The position numbers were made by a program, and so were the translations under genes. The notes below the pieces were generated by a model. The model worked only from the letters and a program-made list of their open reading frames with translations. It made no database searches and was not told where the DNA came from. Shown piece by piece: positions 11,240-22,875 of a DNA stretch of 64,000 nucleotides. Origin of the DNA: Deroplatys truncata (taxonomy: Eukaryota; Arthropoda; Insecta; Mantodea; Mantidae); NCBI GenBank assembly GCA_030765065.1, contig CM060981.1, positions 228,973,152 through 229,037,151 on the forward strand, read 5' to 3'. The number at the start of each line of letters is the position of its first letter. Positions within the stretch are counted from its first letter, which is position 1.

Positions 11240-11641
11240 TGTCTACCAAGAGTTGTAAAAAATAAAAGCTTGCACCCTACAGTTTCAAATTATATTGGTA
11301 AGCATACCTCAGAAATGACTTTGCCATTTATTGGCAATAACTTATCTGTTTAAAATGGCACATCGCGCTTCATTTAAATGAAGATGACTTTATTGGTGAG
11401 AATAAAGAGGTTTTATTTGTAATTTTCGTAAAACTAAAATATATATTTTTCACTTGAAATAACAATCCAAAGGCGATATAGCACACACACACACACGATA
11501 AATAGAAAGAAACATATATAGAAAAGAAAGAGAAGCAGAGACATTGGGTTTGTTTCTTGACACGTCACTGGGGCACGTGTGAGAAGAGATCTGGAACAGA
11601 ATATTTTCATACATGTTAAAATAAAGCGGTCCAAGGACGAA
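10948..11641. other. Unassigned sequence with short simple repeats
   Basis: No gene seen. It contains the AAT microsatellite listed next and a short CA run at about 11482-11497. Confidence 0.4.
11195..11239. repeat. (AAT)n microsatellite
   Basis: About 15 perfect AAT units. Confidence 0.95.
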
Positions 11642-12034
11642 ATTAGAAATGGTGTTACATTTTAAGGCGCGAAGGTGAGCGTCACTAGGTTTCGGTATAA
11701 AAGGGGGAAACAGGCCCCAGACTTTCACTCTCTTACAGACTCTCTTACATAATCGCCTACGTGATATTCCACGAGGTGAATGACGACGGATGCACGTGTG
11801 TGCATATGGGTGAGGAAGCGTGGGCAGCTAGATTAGGCTCCTAATTTACTATTATCTATAAAAGTGGTGTGAATTGTTACAAGCATCATAGATAGGAAAA
11901 GCTAGACGCCCATAAGTATTTTATTTGACAATAAATCATATTTTAAGGGAAATACAGTGTGTTTTAATTTTGCCTCACCTACGAAAATCTTGAGATTAGT
12001 GAGATTATTTAGATAGGTAAATTATTAGAAATGG
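11642..12034 (+). other. Possible solo LTR or retroposed insert between 11-bp direct repeats
   Basis: The 11-mer ATTAGAAATGG occurs at 11642-11652 and again at 12024-12034. The 371 bp between begins TGTTACATTT, has a candidate TATA box (TATAAAAGGGGG, about 11697) and AATAAA at about 11930. That order fits a solo LTR, but the 3' side does not end in CA and 11 bp is long for an LTR target duplication. Another retroposed insert is possible. Confidence 0.35.
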
Positions 12035-12544
12035 AGAAATCATCAGCCGATAAGCAGAGATGGTAGAAAAAATACTGACAATGTTCCTACAAGATGTCTG
12101 GTTTTATCTTGGGAAGCTCAAATAACTTGCATGCTTGAACTGGTACTGAATACGTTGTTTAGGTTATATTACAAGGGGTGAAAGTAACTGTGATGACCTC
12201 CACTAACAATAAAGGTGCTACTAAATGGCCAATGAATTTGAAACTACCTTTTATACTGATAATCACATCATAATCTTCTTGTATCACCGGTATTTTCTCT
12301 CATATGCCAATACTATTTTCAAAGGACTTCTTGGTTCACTTTCCATGTTAGAGGTCGGTGTCTTTTTTGTTGCTGAATGTACAAAAAGTGGAAATGCGGC
12401 ATGAGATAACGAAATAAAGTAAGTCAATAAAGTGGAACATTTGACTCCGCTAACATTCTTTGTATAGCAGAAGCCTGACTGGTGACAGTCGATTGTGAGA
12501 ATGCTCTTTGTATCTCTACCATGCATTCTACAGTAATTTTCTTT
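12035..12544. other. Unassigned sequence
   Basis: No feature that I can support. Confidence 0.4.
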
Positions 12545-12775
12545 CACATTTTGGTCACCATAACGGCTCGAGCGCGCTTGCAGAGTCATAATATCCCCGC
12601 AACCGCGTTACGTTCTCGTATTTACAATTACAATGGTAATAATCACAACCTTATCATAAAAGAAGTTGGAAATGTTGTGCTCCTCTATCCGCATATTTCT
12701 GACATCTCAGAAAATTGTTATTCACATTCGACAGTGAAACTGAGTAAATTTCTCGTCTGGTGTTTTCTTGTAGTC
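12545..12775 (+). repeat. Dispersed repeat, copy 1 of an inverted pair
   Basis: Blocks such as ATAATATCCCCGCAACCGC and AATTTCTCGTCTGG recur in inverse orientation at 13955-14200. Spacing between the blocks is preserved and identity is moderate. I do not recognise the family, and the ends cannot be fixed. Confidence 0.6.
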
Positions 12776-12808
12776 CTTCCAGCGCATGAATTTTGCTATA
12801 CATCCTTA

Positions 12809-13604
12809 TTACTTTTTCTACTATGTAGGGGAAGTATTGTATTCCATCCAAAAATTCGATACCGTGATTTCACCGGAAATACAAATCCAAAAAAAACTGT
12901 GTGTGTGTCTATATGTGTCTGTGAACAGCATAACTCTGAAACGAACAGTCGGATAAACACCAAACTTGGTATTTAGGTTTAGTATCTTCCAGAGATGCGA
13001 CACGAAGGTTTTCAAGAAAATTCCCCCACCCCAGATTACCGTTTACATGGAACATTTTTCGAAAATTTTAATTTTCTCAAAAATGGCTCCAACGATTTTG
13101 ATTAAAATATCATATGTTTAAGATATTTTAATGACAAATGAAATGTATATCTCGAATTTTCTGGGAATGTCTCCAAAAGTATTCTTCATTGTGAGCGACT
13201 TTTGGATAACTCGTAAACCATAAGAGATAGAAAATCTTTTACTACACAAAATGTGCGTTAAAATATACAATTTATGTCATATACAGTTTTTTTGTTAGGT
13301 GAACCATTTTCGAGATAGCTTGTTATTCCCTTAAGTTTTCCAATACTTATACTTTTTCTCAAATTCGTTATTCATTTTTTTTTTTCCTGGTAATACAAAG
13401 AGAATGGAATACTCCACATAGCAACCAGCTCTTAAAATATTTGACTAACGCTTCAAGTCTAAGAATTCCCCTTGCACCTACAAGAAAATTAGCAATTAGA
13501 TTAACATCTCGATATCTCGATTAACATGAAGCATACGAGAATAAGCGTTTGTAAAAGTAGTTTGTACAAGGGTAGAAAAAGTCATGTGAGTGTAACACAT
13601 CAGA
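12809..13604 (+). repeat. WR1 full-length copy
   Basis: It begins TTACTTTTTCTACTATGTAG and ends with the hairpin block CATGTGAGTGTAACACATCAGA, about 796 bp. The CA tract is short (TGTGTGTGTCTATATGTGTC). A good reference for both termini. Confidence 0.92.
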
Positions 13605-13954
13605 TTGTTTCATGTTTCCTCATAGATGAAAATCACAACACTTAAATCAGCCAATCCTGATTATTGTTTGTGCAAACAATATCTCTATGCATTGACTACA
13701 GACCAGTATTCGCGTCATGCAAGGGAATATCGTGTGCGGAATTGGATTTCTCTGTGCTCCAATATTTGTTATTTTGCAACGAAGCATACACATATAAATA
13801 GAACCATGGTTCATCAGAGTAGAAAATTAAGCGTGGATGAATTATTCTTATCATTTCCCAAAATCCAATTGCAAAGTTTACTCAACTGTGATGATTACAT
13901 GAAGAATAAGATGTATGCAACAAACTCTATGTATTGTAAAAACTAAAAGTAAGC
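13605..13954. other. Unassigned sequence with a 106-codon open frame
   Basis: The open frame at 13626-13946 (+) begins MKITTLKSANPDYCLCKQYL. It has no recognisable domain, signal peptide or membrane segment, and sits between a WR1 copy and a dispersed repeat. I do not consider it a supported gene. Confidence 0.3.
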
Positions 13955-14200
13955 ATCAGACGAGAAATTCGTTCATTTTCGGATATTGAACTGTCGAGTG
14001 TAAATGAAAATTTCCAAAGAAGATACCAGAGCTGTGTGGATAGAGAAGGACAATATTTACTACATATTTTATCATAGGGTATGTGCCTTTTATCATTGTA
14101 GTTGTAAGAATAAGAATGTGAGGCGGTTGCGGGGATATTATAATTGTTTCGACGGAGTCTTGGATGTAGCGGCCGGCGCGCGAGCAGCCGTGCCATGGAC
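13955..14200 (-). repeat. Dispersed repeat, copy 2 of an inverted pair
   Basis: The inverse counterpart of 12545-12775. Shared blocks include GCGGTTGCGGGGATATTATA and CAGACGAGAAATTCG. The two copies face each other across the WR1 copy at 12809-13604. Confidence 0.6.
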
Positions 14201-14631
14201 ATAGTGTGACGGAAAGCACTGTATAAGGTCCTTCATTAGCCATATTAACAATTCAAAAGTGAAGTTCTAACGAGTGGAGGTAGAGCGTGGCATCACGTTT
14301 CTGTCTTGCAGTCTCTATGCTGGGTGATAGAACAAAACTGGGATTTCTTATAGGTTTACACAAAATATCGACTTCATTTTGAAAACAGATACAAATTATA
14401 TTGACATATAACTACAATAAGTGGGCCGCAGTATACTCAGTTTTAATTTCTGTCTGTTCTCCATGTGCTTCCATCTCATTATGCAAGATCCGTCATAGTA
14501 CTGTAAAATTATTATTTATGTGGGTGGATACGAAGTAACGAATATTTGGGTATTCTCTCTGCACTTTTAGCTAAGGTCGGATGGTTTCCTCGACTATTTT
14601 TCTCAGTGTTGCGTGAACTTCAGACAAAAAC
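14201..14631. other. Unassigned sequence
   Basis: No feature that I can support. Confidence 0.4.
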
Positions 14632-15432
14632 TCTGATGTGTTACACTCACATGGCATTCTCTACTCTTGTACAAACTATTTTTACAAACGCTTATTCTCC
14701 ATATGCTTCATGTTAATCGAAATGTTAATCTTATTGCAAATTTTCGTATAGATGCAAGGGGAATATGGTAGACCTTAAGCGATAGTCAAATATTAAGAGC
14801 TGGTTGATATGTGGAGTATTCCATTCTCTTTGCATGTCCAGGACAAAAAAATGAATAACAAATTTGAGAAAAAGTTTTAAGTATTGGAAAATTTAAGGGA
14901 ATAACAAGCAATATCTCGAAAATGTATATGACATAAATTGTGTATTTTAACGCGATCTACATTCTTTGTGTAGTAAGATTTTGTCTATCTCTTATGGTGT
15001 ACCAGTTATGCAAAAGTCGTTCACAATGAAGAATACTTCCGGAAACATTGCCAGAAGATTCGAGATATACATTTCATTTGTCATGAAAATATCTTAAACT
15101 GATATTTTAATCAAAATCGTTAGAGCCATTTTTGAGAAAATTAAAATTTTCGAAAACTGTTCCATGTAAAGGGTAATCTGTGGTGGGGGGATTTTCTTGA
15201 AAACCTTCGTGTCACATCTCTGGAAGATACTGAGCCTAAACACCAAGTTTGGTGTTTATCCGACTGTTCGTTTCTGAGTTATGCTGTTCACAGACACACA
15301 CGGACATGTTTCCAAAAATGCATTTTAGGGATTCAGGGGGTTTCAAAACATATATTTTCGGTGAAATCTGGGTATCGAGTTTTTGGGTGGAATACAATAC
15401 TTCTCCTACTTACTATACTAGTAGAGAAGGTA
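14632..15432 (-). repeat. WR1 full-length copy
   Basis: It runs from TCTGATGTGTTACACTCACA (hairpin end, after an A run) to the terminus near 15432, about 801 bp. The CA tract is short (CAGACACACACGGACA). Confidence 0.92.
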
Positions 15433-15479
15433 AAAAGTGTTATTGTGCTGTCTGTAATTGTTCAAATCATAAAAATCTA

Positions 15480-16584
15480 GAAACTGCTGGGAAAACCTTG
15501 ATGTGATTTATAGATGGCTCAAAGGATGACTCAGGAATAGGATTCAGAATACATAGCATAATGACAAAGGTGCAACGATATTTTCCCATGTGTGGTTATG
15601 CTACTTTGTTGTAAACAAACATTTATGCTATTATTCAATGCATACATGGAAACATAGGGAGAACTTATCCTCTCAGATAGCTAGGCTGCACTTAAGGCTC
15701 TAAGTAGTCATACGTTAGTAGTCAGGACTGGTTTTAAACTGCGTAAACATGCTCACAACCTTGAAGAACATACGGGCGGTGGCCTGCGCTCCGTAAACGT
15801 TTCTTCCCTGGCGTCGCTGCAGTACCGCTCAGTTAGGTCTCTCCTCCGAGTGTGCTCCGCCCCGGGGACCCTGGAGGATGGTTTCTTCTAGGCGGGGACC
15901 TGATGCGTTCTACCTGGAAACGTTAGGGACCCATCCACGCTTGCGCCCGTCGACATCCGGATTTGGTCGCCCTTGGGGCTTCTCCTCTCATCCCTCACTC
16001 CCAGGGGTCACGTTGGAAGCAAACAGAGCCGTTCCGACCTACTTGCGGTACTGTGGCCCGGTTCGGGGGTCCATCCATGGTAGCATACAGAGAAATGAAA
16101 AAGCTGATGAAGTTGCAATACAATCAGCAGCTTCATAATTTATTGGCCAGAGCCGACTCTAGGAATTATCGATGTAACAGAGGCTATTAAGAACTGGTCC
16201 AAAGTAGAACATCATAAAACCTGGCCCAAAACTCCAGGAAACAAACATGGTAAACTATTTATTAAAATAGCGTATAAGAGAAGAGCTGAAAGATAACTTA
16301 AATGTAACAGACCTCAGCTGAGAATTATTGCATTTGTCACAGGATATGCTCCTGTGAAAAAGCATCTAAGCACAATGGGAGTGTTTCAGGGTAACTTAAA
16401 TCACAGATCACGCAAGAAAGAAACCGAAACAGCCCAACATATTATATGCTCCAGTGAGGCCCTGGCTCACAGGAGACATATTGCTTTTGGGAAAATGTTT
16501 TTACAACCAGAAGAATTTCAAACCATATCCGTTATGAGGCTGTGTTCCTTGGTAAAGGATGCAGGCATAATGAATTGGCTTTAA
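15480..16584 (+). pseudogene. LINE ORF2 C-terminus with RNase H domain, interrupted by a SINE
   Basis: The first segment (about 15495-15775) reads as an RNase H domain. FIDGSKDDSGIGFRI carries the first catalytic aspartate in the usual (F)xDGS motif. Then come YFPMCGYATLL, IYAIIQCIHGNI and a degenerate SD-like block. After the SINE at 15776-16078 the protein resumes with RNEKADEVA, the closing motif of RNase H. It continues through GPEPTLGIIDVTEAIKNW, HHKTWPKTPGNKHGKLF and AFVTGYAPVKKHLSTMGV to TAQHIICSSEALAHRRH, a remnant of the Cys/His tail of LINE ORF2. The stop is at 16582-16584. At least two in-frame stops and frameshifts are present. A C-terminal RNase H points to the I/LOA/Jockey side of LINE diversity. 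The upstream reverse transcriptase is absent, as expected of a 5'-truncated copy. Confidence 0.82.
15776..16078 (+). mobile_element. SINE S2 tail (type b), truncated, nested in LINE remnant
   Basis: From about 15855, GCCCCGGGGACCCTGGAGGA, GGCGGGGACCTGATGCGTTC and CCCGTCGACATCCGGATTTG match the copy at 17449-17870 closely. The tRNA-like head is missing. It splits the RNase H region of the LINE remnant. The first 80 bp (15776-15855) are not shared with 17449, and their origin is unclear. Confidence 0.75.
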
Positions 16585-17448
16585 AACGACACAGGTAGCG
16601 GAATAAGTCCAAGGCTGAAGTGCGTCCAGAACAATGACAGGAATCTGTATCAAGACAAGACAAGATTTTTGAAATCAAAGCTTTATGATACAAAGTCCCA
16701 CCGACTCAGAGGTGAATTTTTGAGTGCTCGGAGTTTGAAACTTGCAAAGTTCATGATGAAACAAATGTGAAAACGAAGTATTAAATGTTCAAGAATGGAC
16801 GAACAAATGTGTATGACAAAACTCGACCCAGACGTTCGTGACTCAGTAGAGATTATGTGAAGATTCAAGTGAACAACAATATCCTAAAGGACAGACGTGT
16901 AACCCTAGATGAGTTAAAGATTTATTTCTTAAACATATGCCGTTCTTTGCTTGGTGCAATTGTATCCAAACATCTTAGTTTAATGGATTAGCGATAGCCG
17001 ATTACAACGCGGGAGTTCTAAAACTCGTGGGCAGTTATGGCAAATGCTTGAATAACGTATGTATAGAAATAATTTGCAAGTGACATGTCTGTTTTAATAC
17101 AATACCATCTTTGAATGTATTAAAGTCAAACGTCTTTACTTCCTGCATGATACTCGTAATTGGTTCAGTTTAATTCAATACAATACGTCCAAGACTTTCA
17201 ACGTTGTGCTTTTGCGATAACAAACTTTCAAAATCCATTCCACTATTACAGCCTTTTTACACAGCAAATATCAAAGGTGTTTCTAATTTAGATTAACCAG
17301 TCCTTTCATCACTTCTTATAGGTACATGTCGACCATATTTATTAAATTGTTTTTAAGCATTGTTCCTATGCTAACTGCAAATATGATAATTTCTATTTTT
17401 TGCGGCATACGTGAATTGCAAGGTGATTATCACCCATCGGTACCGAGC
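16585..17448. other. Unassigned sequence
   Basis: It may include the 3' untranslated part of the LINE remnant just after 16584. Otherwise nothing recognisable. Confidence 0.35.
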
Positions 17449-17870
17449 GGGATGGTTCAGGTGGCAATGTCTGTGGTCCGCATTTGGGAGGTATCGGAAT
17501 CGATCCCCGGTGAACACCCACTCTAGCCCATGGGTTTTTCGTGGTTTCCTCGGGTTACCAGAAGAATGCTGGGGTACTTCACCTTCTACCACGACTCTCC
17601 TCCCTCTCATTTCCTGTGCACATCATCTTCCTTGTTATCTGTTTCCGCCCCGGAGACCCTGGAGGATGGTTACTTGTAGGCGGGGACCTGATGCGTTCTA
17701 CCTGGAAAAGTTAGGGACCCCATCCACGCTTACGCCCGTCGACATCCGGATTTGGTCGCCCTTGGCGCTTCTCCTCTCATCCCTCCCTCCCAGGGGTCAC
17801 GTTGGAAGCAAACAGGGCCGTTCCGACCTACTTGCAGTACTCTGGCCCGGTTCGGGGGCCCATCAATAGT
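17449..17870 (+). mobile_element. tRNA-derived SINE, family S2 (tail type b)
   Basis: It starts TACCGAGCGGGATGGTTCAG. The A-box-like head and the B-box-like GGAATCGATCCCCGG mark tRNA ancestry and RNA polymerase III transcription. The core has CCCATGGGTTTTTCGTGG and GAATGCTGGGG. The tail, from GCCCCGGAGACCCTGGAGGA, matches the truncated copy at 15776-16078. It is one of the most complete S2 copies here. Open frames of 80-150 codons across it are by-products. Confidence 0.8.
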
Positions 17871-18514
17871 ACGTACCTTTATCTTTCTTTTACACCCATC
17901 GCGACAGCAATGGTCAAGCTCAAGGATAAAATTCCCGCAGTTTATTATAAAACTTAGGATTGGAGACGAGCAGATCGCCACCAACGAGACGCTAAGAATT
18001 GCTAAACCTGCGTACGAGGCGTCAGAGGAATCTAATTTTACTGCTCAGTACGGATAGGCACGTGGCGACGACCCGGCGTGAAATTAGTCATATCTTCTTC
18101 CTCACTATTCTAATCTGTTCAGTATCCCGGTGGTCAGAGAGGTTCTATCAGATAACTTGAAGCTTCGGACTTCCCCGAGTGACCTTGGAAGAGAATCATG
18201 TCCTACAGCAGGCTATTACCAAGGAAGAATCTTCTTCGCCATTAAATAAGGAAAAACATCTATAACTCCAGGATATAATGGCATTCCACATGAGTTGTAC
18301 AAAGTATTTCGGAATATTATTAGGAATGATTTAATGAATATATCAAAAATTTGTATATTACAGACCAAACAATTATGTTTCCTGTGCTAGTAAAGAAACA
18401 ATATGACAAACGTGAAGTGGATGAATCCATTTTACTTTTGAATTCTGATTATAAACTATTACCATGGACATTATCCCATCAGACTCTTGATTAGATTAAT
18501 TCATCCTGCACAGG
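17871..18514. other. Unassigned sequence
   Basis: No feature that I can support. A GC-richer stretch at about 17940-18090 has no recognisable coding content. Confidence 0.4.
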
Positions 18515-18516
18515 TA

Positions 18517-19751
18517 CAGGGTCATTAAAACATATGGTAACCCATTTCGCGGGCTCTCTTCACAGCACGGGAAGCGAGAGTCGCCGGGAAAATTGTGCCA
18601 TCAGAGGCGCACTAAAATCCTTATAATAGATGCTCGAAATGTTGACCTTCTGCGCTCAAACAGCTAGAATATCTTGTAAAAATGTTTTCGCTCAGTCGGC
18701 TAAATTCCTTGTGATTTCTTGAAGATGTTAACAATAATTTCCTGTAAGTACGATGGTAAGAATGATATGTGCTTCTTTTCTTTCAATGAACCCCACAAAC
18801 AAAAGTCGCCACTAGTTAGGTTGGGGGAACGATGGGGCCATAAATTAACACCTATAATTCTTCATGAAACACCTCATTTAATTTATTTCATGATCCGGTA
18901 GCCATATGTGCTGCTGCAGAATCTTGTTGAAACCAAACATAAGCTTTTTCTTCTTCTCTCAAGCGATCAAAAGAAGTCCCTAGAATTAGTCTCCGATATC
19001 TCTCTGCACTGTTTCTTTAAAGAAAAGGGGTCCTATTACTCTTTTAGCACTTATCGCGCACCACATTGCATTTTCAGGTCATAGTGGGGCGCTTTTTCAT
19101 GTAACGCACAGATTTTTCTGCTGAAAGAAAAAACTGCGGATCAATGAAACCACTTTCTACAGATCGGAAAAACCAATTGCACAAATTCACTCACTTACAG
19201 GGATAATTTTGTTTCAACGTTGCACTCTATTATGGCGATAGAGTTTTAGTTTTAACAAACGTGTAGCATTTCTCGCAGAACACCTGTTTGTTGAGCTAAT
19301 TTGTTTAGCGATTTTCGAGGCCTTCGCTCTAAAGCGGCGCCGATTTCATCTAGTTTAACTTCGTTAACACTGATCTCCCCTTAGAATGTTTTTCTTCTGC
19401 AACACCGAACTCGAAGCTTCAAATTTATTCACGATCGCATGTATAGTTTTCCTTGCAGGTGGTACAGAGTTTGAAAATCTTTCAACAAACTCCCTGCGCA
19501 CACGGCGAGCAGGTTCGTGTTTAAAGTAAACTTTGCGAATAAACACACTTTCTTTCCAGAGTAAGTGACGCACCTTGTTTACTGTATCGACAGAGACACC
19601 TGACTGACTCCTTCTGACACAGTAATAACAGTGAGACAGGCGCCAATGCACTTTCGAGCGGGAATTGACCGTCCTAAGTCCCGCTAGATCGCGAAGGAAG
19701 AGCACAGGAGAGAAAGCCGCGAATGGGTTACCATATGATTTAATAACCCTA
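18517..19751 (-). mobile_element. Tc1/mariner-superfamily transposon (DUF4817-type)
   Basis: Ends are CAGGGTCATTAAAACATATG at 18517 and its imperfect inverse, RC TAGGGTTATTAAATCATATG, up to 19751. TA flanks both ends (18515-18516, 19752-19753). The inverted similarity runs about 35-40 bp and includes GGTAACCCATT and CGCGG. Length 1235 bp. One broken transposase lies inside on the minus strand. Confidence 0.88.
18621..19705 (-). pseudogene. DUF4817/DDE-type transposase, broken
   Basis: The N-terminal part is clear: WKESVFIRKVYFKHEPARRV, FVERFSNSVPPARKTIHAIV and NKFEASSSVL. This is the helix-turn-helix region found at the start of a large insect transposase group (annotated as DUF4817 in many arthropod genomes). 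Downstream the frame is broken many times, but pieces of the DDE domain remain, notably LWPHRSPNLTSGDFCLWGSL, with the family's usual W-P-x-RSPDLT-x-DF-x-LWG pattern. The end reads GQHFEHLL then a stop at 18621. A normal member has about 340 residues, so the span is near full length, but no product is possible. Family assignment rests on motif memory, not a search. Confidence 0.82.
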
Positions 19752-19753
19752 TA

Positions 19754-20647
19754 TAAGGTTTATCTGGTCGCTCAATTTTTGGTCTTACATGCTCTTTACA
19801 AGACGCTGTGTATATAGTAATTATAGTAATAAAAATCAGTTATTACCTCGCTAAACTTTAAGAATGCTTTGACAGCTTGTATCTTCGGTAGGTAGCTGTG
19901 TTGAAATGATATGGATTTATCCACAAATTTTATTTTTTTTAAGTGCTTGTGTCGTGATATTTCCTCAACCGTACAAATTCTGACAGGATTTTACTGACTA
20001 AAGACTCAATTAATCAGGGTTGTTCGGCTTCAATGATTTATTTGCTTCAACTACAAAATACCCCATTATACCATCTATATAACGGAGTGCATGGCATATA
20101 CTCAAGAGGATGTAAATTTGCAGTTTCAGCTTATGCTCCTGAAGCCAGTATATAATATCCACTGATTCGGATGTTTCAAATATGGCCTACTACCATTAGG
20201 TCCTTGGAGATTGCAATCTGAAGCACAACCTTGGAAAACTGTAACGCAGATTAAAATGTTAGATATAATTTACACCTCATAAATAAATGAAATACAGTCT
20301 GCATGTTGGTCCCCAATCGTCCAGAAAATGAAATTTTGCTGTAAACAATTGTACATTCGAGAGCTTTGTATGAAGGTTCTCAGAACCTCCATACGCGTAG
20401 ATGTTTGGAATATCGCATCAATCAACAGGGGAAACATTTCGAGCTCCTATTCAATGAGTGAAGTCTGTATAACAGTACCGTTAGATGACGATGATGATGA
20501 TAATAATAGTAAAAATAAAATTTACAATACAACTTTTATGCATTATATTAACATTTACAAACAGTAGTGAAAGACTGCGTCCGCTCATGTATGTTGCTTA
20601 CCGTCCGAAATGTTAGACAAGAACAGCGTAAACGCAATTTAAAAAAA
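19754..20647. other. Unassigned sequence
   Basis: No gene or repeat seen in about 0.9 kb. A short GATGATGATAATAAT-like tract lies at about 20490-20520. Confidence 0.4.
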
Positions 20648-20923
20648 CCTGATGTGTTACACTCACATGACTTTCTCTACTCCTGTACAAACTATTTATT
20701 CAAACGCTTATTCTCCATCTACTTCATGTTAATCGAGATAAACATTTGCAGACTCTATCTTATTGCTAATTTTCTTGTAGATGTAAGCGAAATATATATT
20801 TACAAGGGCATTTGGAAATACAGTAGCCTTTAAGCACATACATATCTCTTAATAGCTGGTTGCTAGGTGCACCATTCCCTTTGCCACAGATTAATACTCT
20901 CTGCATATCCAAGACAAAAAAAA
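20648..20923 (-). repeat. WR1 3'-end fragment (left arm of inverted duplication)
   Basis: It starts with the hairpin end CTGATGTGTTACACTCACAT and carries the variant block CTTAATAGCTGGTTGCTAGG. It matches 24979-25261 in inverse orientation, including the variant TTTGCCACAGATTAATACTC, so it belongs to the inverted duplication. Confidence 0.88.
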
Positions 20924-21832
20924 TCTGATGTGTTACACTCACATAACTTTCTCTACTCTTGTACAACCTAATTTTACAAACGCCTATTCTCCATATGCTT
21001 CATGTTAATCGAGATATCGAGATGTCAATCTTATTGGTAATTTTCTTGTAGATGCAAGGAAAATATGGTAGCTTTTAAGTGATAGTCAAATATTTTAACG
21101 CTGGTTGCTATGTGACGCATTCCATTCTCTTTGCATGTCCAGGACATAAAAAAAATGAATAACGGATTTGACAAAAAGTATAAGTATTGGAAAATTTAAG
21201 GAAATAACAAGCAATATCTCGAAAACGGTTCACTCAACAAAAGAAATGCATATGACATAAGTTATGTATTTTAACGCGATCTACATTTTTGTGTAGTAAA
21301 ATTTTGTCTATCTCTTATGGTTTACCAGTTATGCAAAAGTCGTTCACAATGAAGAATACTTTTGGAGACATTCCCAGAAAATTCGAGATATACATTTCAT
21401 TTCTCATGACATTACCCTAAACATATGATATTTTCATCAAAATCGTTAGAGCCATTTTTGAGAAAATTAAAATTTTCGAAAAATGTTCCATGTAAAGGGT
21501 AGTCTGGGGTGGGGGGATTTTCTTGAAATCCTTCGTGTCGCATCTTTGGAAGATACTGAACCTAAATACCAAGTTTGGTGCTTATCCGATTGTTCGTTTT
21601 TGAGTTATGCTGTTCACAGACACACACACACACACACAGACACACACACACAGACACACAGATACAGACACACACACACACACACACAGACACACACACG
21701 GACATATTTCCAAAAATGCGTTTTTTGGATTCAGGAGGTCTCAAAACGTGTATTTCCGTTGAAATCTCGGTATCGAATTTTTGGGTGGAATGCAATACTT
21801 CCCCTACTTACTATACGTAGTAGAGAAAGTAA
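20924..21832 (-). repeat. WR1 full-length copy with long CA tract
   Basis: It runs from TCTGATGTGTTACACTCACA to the terminus near 21832, about 909 bp. The internal CA tract (21613-21700) is longer than in most copies and is interrupted by CAGACA units. It contains variants (ACAACCTAATTTTACAAACG, TTTTAACGCTGGTTGC) shared only with the copy at 24130-24978. Confidence 0.93.
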
Positions 21833-22258
21833 AAATGAATAACGAATTCCCATTTGAGAAAACAAGTATTGAAAAATTTAATGGAATAACAAGCAATATC
21901 TCGAAAATGGTTCACTCAATAAAAAAAATGTATATGACATAAATTGTGTATTTTAACGCGATCTACATTTGTTATGTAGTAAAATTTTGCCTATCTCTTA
22001 TGGTTTACCAGTTATGCAAAAGTCATTCACAATGAAGAATACTTTTGGAGACATTCCCAGGAAATTCAAGATATACCTTTTATTTGTCATGAAAATATCT
22101 TAAACATATGATATTTTAATCAAAATCGTTATAGCCATTTTTGAGAAAATTAAAATTTTCGAAAAATCATCCATGTAAAGGGTAATCTGGGATGGGGGAT
22201 TTTCTTGAAAACCTTCGTGTCGCATCCTTGGAAGAGTAGTATACGTAGTAGAGAAAGT
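21833..22258 (-). repeat. WR1 internal fragment with deletion
   Basis: It begins inside the element (AACGAATTCCCATTTGAGAA) directly at the terminus of the previous copy. It then jumps from CGCATCCTTGGAAGA straight to the terminal hairpin block, losing about 170 bp that include the CA tract. Confidence 0.88.
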
Positions 22259-22875
22259 AAAAAGAAGAAGAACATGAAGCTCGCTCACGCTAATTCGCCA
22301 GTTCCTCACTGACCTGTGTTTACTTTAATTCGCCCCGTTCAGTTCTGCAACTCTTATCGCACGAAGGGAAATATGCATACTTGAAATACGGCGCGGTTGG
22401 GCCACCTGGTATGTCATTGAACGAAGTTATCTCCTGAAGAACATCACTGCACACCAAAGAGAACCTAGTAATGATTTCCCGTAAAGCTCCTGAGATGAGA
22501 ATATCCAAGGTCTTGCCTCCTGGCGCTCGGTATTCTAATTTATTTCACATCTGAAAGTGTTTGATGTACGACGAGAGCATACTATTGTGTCCTATTGTGC
22601 AGCGCATTAAGCAACACTTCATGGATTCTCTGAATAAACTCCGGATGTGTCGCTATAAATGGTGTAACCTCAACATTGCCATTTGACCAGACTACGTACT
22701 AAAGCCGATTTCAGACCTAAGTAGTGCTTAGGTATAGCTAATACGGTTTAATGTGTGTGGCACCACTCTCACTGTTGGATTTTCAGAATATGTTGCCTAT
22801 GTACAAACAGAACACTCAAATTCTTTCGTAATAGACTAAAATGTACAAGATCTATGCAACTTTGTGAAATAATTT
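22259..22875. other. Spacer between the arms of the WR1 inverted duplication
   Basis: About 0.6 kb without WR1 or any other repeat that I recognise. The short open frames have no family resemblance. Confidence 0.45.

Noticed and set aside
13626-13946. 106-codon open frame
   Set aside because: No recognisable domain, signal or neighbour relationship. Length is within chance range for this much DNA, so it is not called as a gene.
17411-18057. Frames of 84-152 codons
   Set aside because: Mostly the S2 SINE at 17449-17870. The same words occur at 15855-16078 in a different frame context.
21483-21842. 119-codon frame as a real gene with His/Thr repeats
   Set aside because: It is WR1 sequence read through the CA tract. 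Equivalent frames in other copies are broken at random places.
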